Of a stretch of 64,000 nt of DNA, positions 32,174 to 46,341 are shown in pieces. Under the pieces are notes generated by a model that had not been told where the DNA came from, searched no databases, and worked only from the letters and a program-made list of their open reading frames with translations. The translations under genes and the position numbers were made by a program. The stretch covers positions 81,471,379 through 81,535,378 of the forward strand of contig CM066318.1 of assembly GCA_033807775.1 (NCBI GenBank). Direction: 5' to 3'. This DNA comes from Saussurea involucrata (taxonomy: Eukaryota > Streptophyta > Magnoliopsida > Asterales > Asteraceae). The stretch's first letter is position 1. Each line of letters opens with the position of its first letter.

Positions 32174-35100
32174 TTAGAATCCGAAATGGCTTTGGGCTCT
32201 TCCACGAAACTTAGTTTTTGTCTATTCACACAACTTGTAATGACACAATCTCACCAGCCTTCAACCCACGCTCTCATATTAGAGGCATGAAACACCTCAC
32301 GTATCCCACATATCCAAACTCAACCGGACCAAGCTGACCCAAGCCAAACCAAACTGAACCAAACCAAACTGAACCAATACCTTTGGCATCGAACCGACCC
32401 CCGACTTAGGTTTCCTGATTCGCATTTCTAATTTTAACAACTTTGGTTCCAACTGCTCTTCCAAGCACCTCTGTATAAGACCACGACTTCCTTAGGTTAG
32501 GAATATTCACATAATGTACTTGTAGCCCTTCCAATCATTTATACCAGATATAAAAGTAACACCTCAGGCCAACACCCCGGCCAACCCCATTAGTTAGAGT
32601 TCGCTTTGTCCACAAGTCTGGACTCAGGGCTCTTAAAACACGTCTCAACCCGACTTTCACATACCGTTTCACTTCCTTAAAGAAATTTCACCGAGTTCTG
32701 CAACAATGACATGAATCCATTACTACCTCGGCAACCACCCAATTTTCCAATCTTAGCACCAGGTCAAACTTGAACTTTCCAATCCACCTTCCTATCACGT
32801 CAAGCGCCTAACACAAAAGTATTTCTTTCCTTCAAAACACGTTGACCACAAGTCGACACTATATACATACGCTTCCACTACGTCCTCTTTCCATACTCGT
32901 ACACAACTAACCCACCATCCAGGGTAAGGAATAATTCACCTTGAAGTTTCACATTCGCCTTTTCACTGCATCCAACAGACGTTCAACTAAAAGGAGCGGC
33001 CACGCCTACTCCAAACTATTCCAAGTAACACATTGTTGAACCCTACGCTCACTTCAGAATAGTTAACATCCCAATACTTATTCAAATCTGACGGCCTTAC
33101 ACTTTGAGTGTCCCGTACAACCACTTATGCCATGCCTTTCCGAAGGTATATATCACATTCCTTCAAGGAAAGATTCATTGACTCCTACGAGTCTCTCCAC
33201 ACTTAAACCAAGACGTACACCAAATGTCCCCCTCTCATAACTACACGAGTAGTTCCAATACCCGTCATTCGCACCGCTTTAAACATTTCTCCACCCATAT
33301 GGTGTCAATACCACTCTTCTCACTTTAAGTTCTTCCACTTGTTTGAACATATCGTCCTAACCTCCTCTTGCTAGCCTGGGCATTGCTCGCCTATCAACAT
33401 CCACTTCATTCCCAATCATTCCAACCATGACAACCACACTTGTGTTACCAAGCCCAACCAACGGTTTCACCACCATTCCAATTTGAGAAAATCAACCAAG
33501 TCCCCCTGTATTAACATTCAATGCTTCTCATTTCCCAAGTAGAGTCAACCTGGTTACCAGAATTTCTTTGTCGGTCTTATATTGATCCCAACACGAACCC
33601 ACTCAGTGACTCATGCCACTAAAACGCCTGATTCCTCTCTTAGGTAACCACCGACCACCGTTTTCTGGCAATAAACATATCATAACCCTCAGCTTACAAT
33701 CCATGCATCCCAACTACATGCTTAATACTTTGTACTCTCATCCACAACATCACACGCTGACCAGGTGCTTCCGGCCATTTGCACACATAACAGTTCTTGC
33801 TTTCATTTTCACCTAAGTTCATAATTAACCAAGTCTATCTCACGACCTGCATGTTTCTGAATTTAGACGAACCACCCCTCGCGATTTCCTGTGCTTGCTC
33901 AAATATACGTCCCTCGACAGACCATTACGAGCTCCACGAAAGTCATCTCAACGACAAATCACAATCTCTTACAAATTAATTCTCCAAGCAGGTCGTGCTG
34001 ACTACCTCCTTCCTATATAGGTCATCAAATCCCGTAGAGCACACCTAGCTACAACAACTGCTTCACATTCGGCACACCTACACTAAGTGGCCCAACCACG
34101 CACCGCGTATACATCTCTCCCGACAACCCTTCATTTCCTTAGGTAAATTCCGTGAAATAACCGCATCATAATTTCTTCTCACATCTCAGTCTCCCCATGA
34201 TGATCTCAAAACTGGACACTTTTAACAGTCATCCATCCAGCATCCATAGCTAACACGGTGAAGTTTCCACCATCTCACCAGTACGCAAAGAGAACCTACC
34301 ATTCCCAACACATCGTAACTAACTTTGCGCCCTATGGTCCGTACTAGCTAAGGAATAAGACTCGTATGGTGCGTAGTCTAATTACAGTACCATTCACCAC
34401 TCTGGCTCATATCTGAAAGCATTTCATCAGGGCACATTATCTACTTATTAACATGCTACTACTAGGAGTTTCTCAATAGCCTTCGACTTCAACATACGTA
34501 TGCCCGCTCCACGGGAAATCACATCACCCATTATCCAACCTTAACAAGTTCAATACCCGGGACTTCCACTGTTTCCCGCTCTCCTCTAACTGATACACTA
34601 AGGTCGTAACCCGACCGAAATCAAATCAATTGAACAGTTTCCATTTGAACCCCTCCTTGTTCATAACTTTGCCGTCCACTACGACGTATAGAGTTCATAG
34701 CCTTCATGCATGACGACACAACGATTTTAAATCATTTTACACACTTGAAAACTCGATAGATACCAAAATGAGAAACAAATTGGCATATACATAGCACCTC
34801 ACTACTCAAGCCGAAACGTAAACACAATGACCCTAAGGTCGCTCACATGCCACCCCAAGAAAATTCGCGACTTAGTCAACCGAACCAGTATTGACCCAAA
34901 TAAAACGTGTTTAATAAAACGTGTCCAATACGATTAAAAATCTCAGCACGAAATCACCTTTACGGAGCGAGTTAGTCGGCTCCCATACTCTTTTGTATGT
35001 TAAAAGTATTAATATTCATTTTGGTCATAAAACTTTTGTGGTGAACGTTTTCGTGACTTTCACTACAGGGTTTACCCTTACATGGAAAAAGTAAAATAAT

Positions 35101-36190
35101 TCACGGATCACCATGCTCAAAATACCATCGTGTGTTGTAAACGAGTTTATATTTTCTTTAAACACACGCTTGCGCGTGTTGAATCATTTTCCAAAAATAA
35201 AACAAGGAGTTCGTTATACTTGTAAACATTCTTAACATAATAAGAATCCACGTAAATCATTTAAGAAAGACACCATGCATGAAACTAACTTTGCGATGAA
35301 GGCTATTCACTCTAACCAGGTCCAACATTACTCCAACAGGAACTTATTTTCGACACCCAACTTTCGACCATCTGTCGCCTTCTCATTCTCATATCCACTT
35401 GTGGTACAGTGGCTTCACAACCCTTCAAATTTCGTATAGACCAAAGATCCACAACCATGCGATTTCAAAATTTAATCTTTAAGGTCGAATAACGACCGGT
35501 TAACTCGTGTCCTACTCACACACACGTTTCGATCCATCACTAATATCTTTTCTTCACCAATCTGACCACTACCCTGCTTGACTAACAGTCAAGGGCTCGT
35601 TTTCTTCACACGTTTACATTTGAAGCTTTCAAGTTTTTTGTCACAGTTCTCATCCCAACTGGTCGACCAAGGAATGGGGACTCACTAGAAATTAGAAACT
35701 CGTCCTTTTATCGTCCTTCATCCTCTTCTGAACCCAGAGTTTCCACCCTTGATCGGCTCGTTACCGCTCCGAACCACACTCCTTCTAGAAGGTGCCAACC
35801 ATCTTACCATGCATGACCTCACGCATTATATCAAAGCCGCACGCATCATAACAAAACCATGTTACCATCACATTTACATTCCACCTTCTTCTAAGGACTT
35901 CCTCAACCATAACAATCTACCATATAGTACAAGAACTGGAACAACCGCAAACAATCACCACTCAAACTCAACTTCGCATCATAAGGCAATTCAAGCACGT
36001 ACATGTACCTGTAAATTCACATTTACATTTGCCAGGTGTAATGTAAATTTACCTTACACGACAGTTCTCATTACCCTATTTTTCTAGCGCACCTAGAGTG
36101 ATCTTTCTTAAAGGCATCCTATATCTCGGTTGTGTCCCTCAAATCACAATTTAAGTTTAGGCCCGTCCAGTCACCTAAATCCCTTAAACT
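32174..36190 (-). other. Gypsy internal region without usable frames, copy 1
   Basis: About 4 kb where gag and pol should be. No frame longer than about 110 codons and no recognisable RT or protease motif. Copy 2 (38170-41858) is the same sequence at high similarity, including the same absence, so the loss predates the duplication. Near 32330-32380, and more strongly at 38300-38385, there is an ACCAAACCAA-type simple repeat. Confidence 0.65.
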
Positions 36191-36205
36191 ATGGCTCTGA
36201 TACCA
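36191..36205 (-). other. Gypsy primer binding site
   Basis: On the minus strand TGGTATCAGAGCCAT lies two bases beyond the LTR end (36208). It is an initiator tRNA-Met type site and fixes the polarity of the array. Confidence 0.88.
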
Positions 36206-36207
36206 TT

Positions 36208-37994
36208 TGTAACAACCCAAAACTCAAACAGGCATAACATAGATAAATAAAACCCAAAACGGGTCCTAATTACACAAAGGATCCATAAACAGATCATGGA
36301 AAGTCTGAACAATTCAAAATTTGCAGCGGAAAGTTATTCTATCCACAACTGAGATCTATCTAAGGTAAGACTATAAAGAAGTTTAATGCTTCCTGCTATT
36401 GCCTCCAAATCTAAGCTCAAGCCATCTATTTACTTTTGCTTGAAGCACCACTAGAGCGCCTCCCTGAAAATGGTTTAGTTTTAAAAAGCAAGGGTTAGAC
36501 CAAACTGTCTAGTGAATTCCCTCTAAAAGCGGTTTTAACAACAAGCATAAAACATTTCTTTAACACACCATGCATCTCGACATACAACTCCATACATGGG
36601 TGCTTGCACAGTGTTCAAGGATCGTACAAACCAGAACCATGATCGGGGCCCAAGCAGACTCCCCTCTCGCCTCATATCGGGGCCCAAACAGACTCCCCAT
36701 TACCCGAATAGGAAGAAAACGAATTCCATCCTACCGGTTCATAACAAACTCCCAAGGGATCATCGGATCCTAAGGTACATTGATCCCACTGTTCAACCCG
36801 ACTCCACATAGCATATACACAAAACTAGCAATAAATCACAATGCGTGAAATATTTATATACAGTTCAATCATGCTGAATAAGCCTTTCTAAAACATACTT
36901 TCATGCGAGAATTTATAAAAGCTTGTAAACAATCATACTCGTAAAGCATACCATGATCAGTAAAAACATTTAACATCTCGTTCCACGTAAAAAGGGTTAA
37001 GGGAACTCACCTGAAATGCGATAAACTGACTAACACCAATCCCCTCTTCCGAACATACCAACAACCTACAAGTGTCCCAAATAGGATATGAGATACCATT
37101 GGTCTCATGGATAGATCAGACGTAACGTAATCGAATGCCCTTTCTAAACCAGACCCTCCATATCCGGATTCTCTCCATCATCCGGACACAGGACAATCCA
37201 GGTACCCTATCCGGATACCTTTATCCGGAAACCAGCAATCTGGTAACCCGGATGCTTTTGTCCGGAAACCAACTATCCGGTAATTCTTATCCGGACCCCA
37301 ACTATCCGGGTGTCGCTTATCCGGATCCCCAAAGCAATCCGGACGGAACTTTATCCGGAAAACTCTAACATCAGAATCGCCCAACATTCGGAAACCAGAA
37401 CAATCCGGACAAAATCTAATCGGATTTCCACACTTTCCGGACCCCTCTTACCCGGAAACCAAACAATCTGGATAGAGCGACATCCGGACAGTGTCGAACT
37501 GTGAAAACCCCAACATCCCAAAAATCGATTCTAACTGCGATTTTCGTCCTAGACTCCATCTTACACTCATTTGGGTTAACATTTTAGCCTTAAGTAACCA
37601 ATTGATTTATCCATTCATCCCTTAATCAGCCCAAAACAATCAAAACTCCGATATTCCTTTTTAAGAGATAACCACAGTGAAATAGATGGTGTTTAGTGAT
37701 TTTCGTAGTCCAAATCAGTACATGCATCATTATAGTAACCCATAGAAGAAAGGAGGATTCGAGAATTTACCTTAGCAAAAACCCTTCTGGCCGATTTCCC
37801 TCTTTCTTCCTCTCGGTCTCTTTCTCAGCCGCAAAACACCAAGACAAAAATAGGAGAAGTGAGGTGACCTAGGGATTTGTTCCCTTTTTATATTTCTTCT
37901 AAATTGCCACTTGGTCCCTCAAAACTATTCCTCTTATCACTCTATGGCCACCAATCTTTCATTTATTAAAAATGAATACCCGGTTGTTACAACA
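36208..37994 (-). repeat. Gypsy LTR, middle copy (1787 bp)
   Basis: It has the same ends as the left LTR and is shared by both internal regions: it is the 5' LTR for 32009-36207 and the 3' LTR for 37995-41858. About 15 TCCGGA or CCGG motifs at 37155-37490 are mostly intact. Confidence 0.88.
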
Positions 37995-40900
37995 CTCCCC
38001 CCTTAAAATAATTCCGTCCCCAGAATTCCTTGGTCGAAAAGGTGCGGGTACATTGCCCTCATCTCTGGATCTAACTCCCAGATTGCTTCTTGACCTCTGT
38101 GATAACGCCACTGAACCTTTACCAGGTTGATTTCCTTGTTCCTCAATTTCTTCACTTAGAATCCGAAATGGCTTCGGGCTCTTCCATAAACTTAGTTTTT
38201 CGTCTATTCGCACAACTTGTAATGACACAATCTCACCGGCCTTCAACCCACGCCCTCATAATAGAGGCATGAAACACCTCACGTATCCTACATATCCAAA
38301 CTCAACCGAACCAAACCAAACCAAACTAAACCAAGCCAAACCAAGCCAAACCAAACCAAACCAAGCCGAACCAAACTGAACCAATACCTTTGGCATTGAA
38401 CCGACCCCCGACTTAGGTTTCACGATTCGCACTTCCAATTTTAACAACTTTGGTTCCAACTGATCTTCCAAGAACCTCTGTATAAGACCACGACTTCCTT
38501 CGGTTAGGAATATTCACATAATGTACTTGTAGCCCTTCCAACCATTTATATCAGATATAAAAGTAACACCTCAAGCTAACACCCCGGCCAACCCCACTAG
38601 TTAGAGTTCGCTTTGTCCACAAGTCTTGACTCAGGGCTCTTAAAACACGTCTCAACACGACTTTCACATACCGTTTCACTTCTGTAAAGAAACTTCACCG
38701 AGTTCTGCAGCAATGACATGAATCCTTTACTACCTCGGCAACCACCCAATTTGCCAATCTTAGCACCAGGTCAAACTTGAACTTTCCAATCCACCTTCCT
38801 ATCACGTCAAGCGCCTAACACAAAAATATTTATTTCCTTCAAAACACGTTGACCACAAGTCGACACTATATACATACGCCTCCACTACGTCCTCTTTCCA
38901 TACTCGTACACAACTAACCCACCATCTAGGGTAAGGAATAAATCACCTTGAAGTTTCATATTCGCCTTTACACTGCATCCATCAGACGTTTAACTAAAAG
39001 GAGCGGCCACGCCTACTCCAAACTATTCCATGTAACACATTGTTGAACCCTACGCTCACATCGGAATAGTTAACATCCCAATACTTATTCAAATCTGACG
39101 GCCTTACACTTTGAGTGTCCCGTACAACCACTTATGCCATGCCTTTCCGAAGGTATAGATCACATTCCTTCAAGGAAAGATTCATTGACTCCTACAAGTG
39201 TCTCCACACTTAAACCAATACGTACACCAAATGACCCCTGTCAAAACTACATGAGTAGTTCCAATACCTGTCATTTGCACCGCTTTAAAATTTTCTCCAC
39301 CCATATGGTGTCAATACCACTCTTCTCACTTTAAGTTCTTCCACTTCTTTGAACATATCGTCCTAACCTCCTCTGGCTAGCCTGGGCATTGCTCGCCTAT
39401 CAGCATCCACTTCATTCCCAATCATTCCAACCATGACAACCACACTTGTGTTACCAAGCCCAACCAACGGTTTCACCATCGTTCTAATTTGAGATAATCA
39501 ACCAAGTCCCCCTGTAATAATATTCAATGTTTCTAATTTCCCAAGTAGGGTCAACCTGCTTACCAGAATTTCTTCGTCGGTCTTTTATTGATCCCAACAC
39601 GAACTCACTCAGTGACTCATGCCACTAAAACGCCTGATTCCTCTCTTGGGTAACCACCAACCACCGTTTTCTGGCTATAAACATATCATAACCCTCAGCT
39701 TACAATCCATGCATCCCAACTACATGCTTAATACTTTAAACTCTCATCCACAACATCACACGCCGATCAGGTGCTTTCGGCCATTTGCACACATAACAAT
39801 TCTTGCTTTTATTTTCACCTAAGTTCATAATTAACCAATCCAATCTCACGACCTGCCTGTCTCTGAATTTAGAAGAACCACAGCTCCCGATTTCCTGTGC
39901 TTGCTCAAATATACGTCCCTCGACAGACCATTGCGAGGTCCACGAAAGTCATCCCAACGACAAATCACAATCTCTTACAAATTGATTCTCCAAGCACCAG
40001 CTTTGGTCGTGCTGACTACCTCCTTCCTATACAGGTCATCAAATCCCCTAGAGCACACCTAGCTACAACAACTGCTCCACATTCGGCACACCTACACTAA
40101 GTGGCCCAACCACTCATCGCGTATACATCTCTCCAGACAACCCTTCATTTCCTTAGGTAAATTCCATGAAATAACCGCATCATAATTTCTTCTCACATCT
40201 CAGTCTCCCCATGATGATCTCAAAACTGGACACTTTTAACAGTCATCCCCCAGCATCCATAACTAACACGGTGAAGTTTCCACCATCTCACCGGTACGCA
40301 AAGAGAACCTACCGTTCCCAACACATCGTAACTAACTTTGCGCCCTACGGTCCGTACTAGCTAAGGAATAAGACTCGTATGGTGCGTAGTCTAATTACAG
40401 TACCATTCACCACTCTGGCTCGTATCTGAAAGCATTTCATCAGGGTACATTATCTACTTATTAACATGCTACTACTAGGAGTTTCTCAATAGCCTTCGAC
40501 TTCAACATGCGTATGCCCGCTCCACGGGAAATCACATCACCCATTATCCAACCTTAACAAGTTCAATACCCGGGACTTCCACTGTTTCCTGCTCTCCTCT
40601 AACTGATACACTAAGGTCGTAACTCGACCAAAATCAAATCAATTGAACAGTTTCCATTTAAACCCCTCCTTGTTCATAACTTTGCCGTCCACAACGACGT
40701 ACAAAGTTCATAGCCTTCATGCATGACGACACAACGATTTTAAATCATTTTACACACTTGAAAACTCGATAGATACCAAAATGAGAAACAAATTGGCATA
40801 TACATAGAACCTCACTACTCAAGCCGAAACGTAAACACAATGACCCTAAGGTCGCTCACATGCCACCCCAAGAAAATTCGCGACTTAGTCAACTGAACCA

Positions 40901-41858
40901 GTATTGACCCAAATAAAACGTGTTTAATAAAACGTGTCCAATAGGATTAAAAATCTCAGAATGAAATCACCTTTACGGAGCGAGTTAGTTGGCTCCCACA
41001 CTCTTTTGTATGTTAAAAGTATTAATATTCATTTTGGTCATAAAACTTTTGTGGTGAACGTTTTCGTGACTTTCACTACAGGGTTTACCCTTACATGGAA
41101 AAAGTAAAATAATTCACAGATCACCATGCTCAAAATACCATCGTGTGTTGTAAACGAGTTTATATTTTCTTTAAACACACGCTTGCACGTGTCGAATCAT
41201 TTTCCAAAAATAAAACAAGGAGTTCGTTATACTTGTAAACATTCTTAACATAATAAGAATCCATGTAAATCATTTAAGAAAGACACCATGCATGAAACTA
41301 ACTTTGCGATGAAGGCTATTCACTCTAACCAGGTCCAACATTACTCCTACAGGAACTTATTGTTGACACCCAACTTTCGACCATCTGTCACCTTCTCATT
41401 CTCATATCCACTTGTGGTACAGTTGCTTCACAACCCTTCAAATTTCGTATAGACCAAAGATCCACAACCATGCGATTTCAAAATTTAACCTTTAAGGTCG
41501 AATAACGACCGGTTAACTCGTGTCCTACTCACAAACACGTTTCGATCCATCACTAATATCTTTTCTTCACCAATCTGACCACTACCCTGCTTGACTAACA
41601 GTCAAGGGCTCGTTTTCTTCACCCGTTTACATTTGAAGCTTTCAAGATTTCTGTCACAGTTCTCATCCCAACTGGTCGACCAAGGAATGGGGACTCACTA
41701 GAAATTAGAAACTCATCCTTTTATCGTCCTTCATCCTCTTCTGAACCCAGAGTTTCCACCCTTGATTGGCTCGTTACCGCTCCGAACCACACTCCTTCTA
41801 GAAGGTGCCAAACATCTTACCATGCATGACCTCACGCATTATAACAAAGCCGCATGCT
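37995..41858 (-). repeat. Gypsy internal region, truncated copy 2
   Basis: It begins with the polypurine tract (CTCCCCCCTT on the plus strand) and matches 32009-35850 base for base with scattered differences. The match ends at about 41858, after GCCGCATGC. The sequence that follows belongs to the Copia complex. Confidence 0.85.
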
Positions 41859-41892
41859 AGGATCTACTCTGAGTGTTCCGGTCGGGGCACCA
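41859..41892 (-). other. Candidate primer-site leader of a lost Copia copy
   Basis: On the minus strand TGGTGCCCCGACCGG abuts the LTR end (41893) exactly, followed by about 19 bases before Gypsy sequence starts. Its TGG start and position are those of a primer binding site for a tRNA other than initiator Met, but I could not assign the tRNA. If right, the LTR at 41893-42138 also served as the 5' LTR of a further, now deleted, element. Confidence 0.4.
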
Positions 41893-42138
41893 TGATAAAC
41901 CCAAATCTAGTGAATGATTGAAACACAAATCAAGATTCTAGAGAGAGAGAGAGCAATCTTGTCATCCATCTATCATTCAAAAGTTACAAGATTGTTTACA
42001 ATGGAAAGTTAGTCAAAATGACTAAAGGCAAGCTATTTATAGTGAGTACATGACAAGCCCATGACTCCACTATAAGGCATACAAAATACAGATTGAAAGC
42101 TAAACTGCCTGATTACAACATAAAATAAAGCTCCAACA
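41893..42138 (-). repeat. 246-bp Copia LTR, left copy
   Basis: On the minus strand it starts TGTTGGAGCTTTATTTTATG and ends GGGTTTATCA. A TATAAATA box is at 42034-42041 (complement). Directly before it in the reading direction is a purine tract, AAAGGGGGAGAA (42139-42150), so it is a true 3' LTR for the aORF at 42155-46341. Confidence 0.85.
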
Positions 42139-42154
42139 TTCTCCCCCTTTGGAA

Positions 42155-45100
42155 TCAAGGCAGTAGCGGTCTTCTTCTCCTTTGAGATCCGAGATAAGTT
42201 TCTATTCTTCGCATAGCTCTTCTGAATTCTATCCTTTCGTTGATCTCATTAGTAGCTCTAACCACCAAAGATCTTTCAAGGGAAGGCATTCTGTTTTCTC
42301 CTCTTCCTTGATCATTGATCTTCAAACGATTCTGCAACTGGAGTAACAACACTTTCAACATTCCATCAGAATACTTAGCAATCTCGCTGAATCTCAGGAA
42401 CCTCTTTTCTCCTCTTTCATTTTTGTATACTACTCCAAATTCTGGATCTCTAATCACATCATACAAAGGCATCCGCTCCACACCATTTATCATCTGATTA
42501 GGCCTTAACATGTTCACAATTGGTTGATCACTTTCCAGACCCAATTGGAAATCAAAACATTGAACGTAGAGGATGTGCCTTCTCAAGAATCTTTTAATTG
42601 CATTCAAGGCTAGAGTGATGTTTTCCCGTCTGATTGTAAGATCTCTGAAGTAGTTGTACATGAACTCAAAATCATCAATCAAGAGGTGACAGAAATCTGC
42701 TTCAGTGAAAGTATAATCCTTGCAATCTTGCCTCTGAACCACAAAAACTGGATACCAAAGCTTATAGAATTGCTTTGCGTATACCTTTCTTTATAGTCAC
42801 GATCAACTTCTTACTCCTTACTTCATGAACCTTCTGATATTTGGCTCGCATGAAGTACATGCACTCAAACTTAAACGCATCAGACTGATCACTTTTCCCC
42901 AAAACAACATAAGGATTAAATCTCCTTATATAGTGAGCAAATAATCTTCTTTTAGAATCCTCCAGGAATGGTGTTCTCAACCTCAAAGTTCTTTTCCTCT
43001 CCTCCACTTGGCTTAAGTTTGGTTTTCTTGATGTAGAAGGGCCAGGTTGATGTGACGTAGAAGGATTGGATGGACCAGCTTGGTCAATGTTTGGGTTCAA
43101 GGATGAAAAGGTAAGGAATTCAGATTCTTCAGGCTTAGGTTCGTTGGGAAAATCAGGTATGATAGGTGAAATGCTTTCAGATTGAGTTGGTATAGGTGTA
43201 GTGGTTTCAGGTTCAGTTTCAGGTATGTTTGATAAAGGTGTTGGAGGTGTGATTTGGGTTGATTCAGGTTGATGTAGTTTCAGGTTGTGTTGGTTTGGGT
43301 TGGCTAAGGTTTATGTTGATTTGGGTTGATTCAGGTTGGGATTGGATAATGGTACTTGAGATAGGATCTGGAGACTGGATAGGGCTTACAGAGATGTCAT
43401 CTGGAATGCTTGGCCCATAAAACTGATTCAGAAACTCTATTTCATTCTCCGTGAATTCAACATCATGATCAAGGCCATCAGTTATCATCAACAAGTTCTC
43501 TGATTCCTCCTTAATTCTCCAAAATTTATCATACTCATTTTCAGTGCCATCCTCATCTTCATCATCTGAACTTAGCACAACAACCTCCATATATAAATCA
43601 ATCACTTCCCTTATCTCCTCCTCATTAACCTCAGGCTTTTCAACCGTCGGTTCTGTATCTGGATCAACAAAGAGCACTATCTGTTTTCCGCTCTCTTCCC
43701 CTTGTGCACCAGATTCAAACATATGCACCACTTCATCAGTAGTCAAGGTTCTTCCCAAACTTGAAGTCTCATCATCATTCTTTCTTTTCTTATTCATCTC
43801 CCCCTCATGATCATGATCATCGGGATCCTAATCATGCTTTCGTTTAACTCCTTGAGCTTGGGACTTGCAAGTTTGATTCATGGAAGATACTTCTTTAGAT
43901 AACGTATCAATAGCTTTCCGCATATCACTCAAGCTTGATAAGACGTCAGAATTGAACTGATTTAATTCATTTGAAGTTACCACATTCGGTGTAGGTTGGG
44001 CAGGTTTAGGTTGAGGTTGGAAGTTTTCAAGTAGGCTCATTAGTGTCTTGTTCGGAGGATCATCAGGGCTAATAGACAACAGCTTCACATACAACATATC
44101 CTTTAGCTCATCAACGCTCAGATCATGTTGAACTGGCGGTGTTAACACAAGTGGAGGTGGAGGCAATTCGGGCTCACTTTCAGGCATCGGGCCCTTTCCT
44201 TTCAACAAATACTTCACCCTTTGTATCTCCTTTAACAAACGTTCCTCAACAGCCTTTAAGGCACCGTTGACAAAATTCCTTGACACTAAGTCGGGCAATT
44301 CACTTCCGGGACCACTTAGGTTACCCGTTGACACAGCGGTTAAATCAACCGTGTGGCCTACGTTCAGTGTTGGCGTGATATTAGAACTAGTAGAACTTCC
44401 ACTCATTCCTCGTAATCTTATAGAAGGAGTTACTCCGAGTATTCCGGGTGGGGCACTAAGACTCCCATCAGTAGTCAAAAAATGAGGTAGTGTCCTAGTC
44501 AATTGATCAAGTATGTTAGCAATGGGCTCTAGACTCGATACAGGTGCAGAACTGAAGTTCGAGGACCGGGGCAGAGGTCTCTCTGTTTCAATACCTAAAC
44601 TCTCCAAGTTAGAGATAGATAGCCGTTATGCTTCATCCCCGTGTGAAAATGAGACAGTTTCCTGTTGAGAGGAATCTGAATGGCTGGCTGGGGTGTGCAG
44701 TTGCGTTAGTGGGATACTAACGTCTTTTTCAACACCTGATCCCAACACATGAGATCGGGTGGTAGATTTGGCTGCCCGTATGGAATAGAAAGTTTGGATA
44801 ACACTCACACTCCCAACATTTTTTTCTGCATTCTCTTTTACAGACTCACTTTCAATTTTAACTAAAGCTCCCTCAGTTCTCCTTATATCTCCCATCACTG
44901 TATCAAGGACAGTATTTACATCCATAAATGTAGTGCTCACAGAAGTTGTCATCTCAGGAAAGTTCATGAAATCAACCACATTTCCAAAAACATTGAAATC
45001 ATTTGCACCATCGTTGTTGTCATCATCATTTCCATCATCACCATCATTATCATTTACATCTAGTTCCTACGCTGAATCAGACGCATTATCAGACTCTGTT

Positions 45101-46341
45101 TCATCATCAGAAGGTCCAAGAACTCTGCCCGAAACTCTACCAATATGTCATGGAATAAGAGCTTCGTCAGATTGGACTACATGGTTATCTAGATGTGTGT
45201 CCTCAGACGATAACCATGCATCTTCAGAAACAGATGTCCGAATCCCACCAAGTCCCCTCCCGGCATTTTCCCTCGGCTCTCCCCGTTCAGAAACTCGTGC
45301 TTGCTGAACCCTCACAGACTCCTCTCTCCTAGGGATTGAGTCTTGGGTAGGTCCCTCCGGTTCTGGCCGGACCATAGACTCTCTATATTCTACAATATAC
45401 TCAGCGTCTTGATCAGCGTACGGTAGGAACCCTTTAGGGAGTGGCATTTCATTATGGAAACTCTGTTTCTGCCTTTGCAAATACCTCATCGACTTTTTCG
45501 GAACTGCTGGATGATTTAAGCGTCTTGGGATATCTCTATTTGATCTGATCATACTATGCACAATAATCTGCAGAAACCTCATATACGGAAGATATGGCTT
45601 TCCTTTATGCTTCTGCTTGTCTTCTACTCGCTCTTGTAGTTCATGCCATAAGATCACTGCATAGTCGACATGAAGATCATAAACCACAACATAAAATAAT
45701 TTAAGAATCCCAGTATTGGCATTATCCATTCCCGAGTGCTTTGAAGTCAAACATCTGTTGATAACTGAGAAGATTGCATAGTATGCTGGTGGAAGATTGC
45801 CCTTGTAGAAATCACTGATTTGATTCAGCTCACAAACATATCCCAAATCTTTGATTCCAGCAAGAACTTCAGCTTCGGTTGGATAAGGATCAAAAGATGT
45901 CTTTCCGGGTCTGGAATTCAGCGCAGGTAACTTCAGAACTAGACAAAGTCGGTGATAGTCAAGCTTTGTGATGTACTCGTCTATCTGAATTTCAAAGATC
46001 GGCCTTCTGTTCTCAATGGCAAAGGTGATAGTCTTCTAGGCTTGTTGTAGGTACAGCATAGGTACATTGACTGTGTGAGTCAATGCATATACCAAGGGAT
46101 GTCTTTTCAGCACTTCTTTGACCACTGGATGAATGTTGATACGGTCAAACTCCACATGATGATTATTGAATTTGATGTCAAAGTAGTCTTTTGGGTGAAT
46201 AAAGGCATGATCTGGATTGCCTTGGCCGGTATAGGAAGGATGGACTGATCTGGTGGAAGGTAAGGGTACTTCCGGTGTTTCCTCGGGTACATGGTCCCCA
46301 TAACATTGAACCATGCTCTGCTGTTCCTGATTTGCAGCCAT
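42155..46341 (-). pseudogene. aORF copy A, interrupted
   Basis: It spans about 1395 codons from the ATG at 46341. The frame is cut by stops at 46038-46036, 45150-45148, near 45067, at 44626, 43828 and 43264, and by two frameshifts (about 43250 and 42750). Between breaks the text is good. It has an N-terminal module like copy B (HAFIHPKDYFDIKFNNHHVE, FSVINRCLTSKHSGMDNA) and a long acidic, Asp/Asn-rich middle. A coiled-coil-like stretch (44000-44300) comes next. The C-terminal module (KDYTFTEADFCHLLIDDFEF ... SDGMLKVLLLQLQNR) is of a type I recall from the ends of other Asteraceae post-pol proteins. It is a different C-terminal family from that of the 9672-12467 protein. No function is known. 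Confidence 0.75.

Larger units (their letters stand above)
30208..41858 (-). mobile_element. Tandem Gypsy array: LTR-internal-LTR-internal
   Basis: LTRs at 30208-32008 and 36208-37994 alternate with internal regions at 32009-36207 and 37995 to about 41858. The two copies start exactly 6000 bp apart and match throughout. Polarity is minus: the primer site for the middle LTR is at 36191-36205 and purine tracts adjoin both internal-LTR joins (near 32009 and 37995). The second internal region stops about 340 bp short of its primer site, so the third LTR is missing. No long frame survives; the only recognisable coding piece is a chromodomain tail at the end of pol, placing the family among chromoviruses (Tekay/Del-like). 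It is either a large non-autonomous derivative or very decayed. The tandem form suggests unequal or LTR-mediated recombination. Confidence 0.85.
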
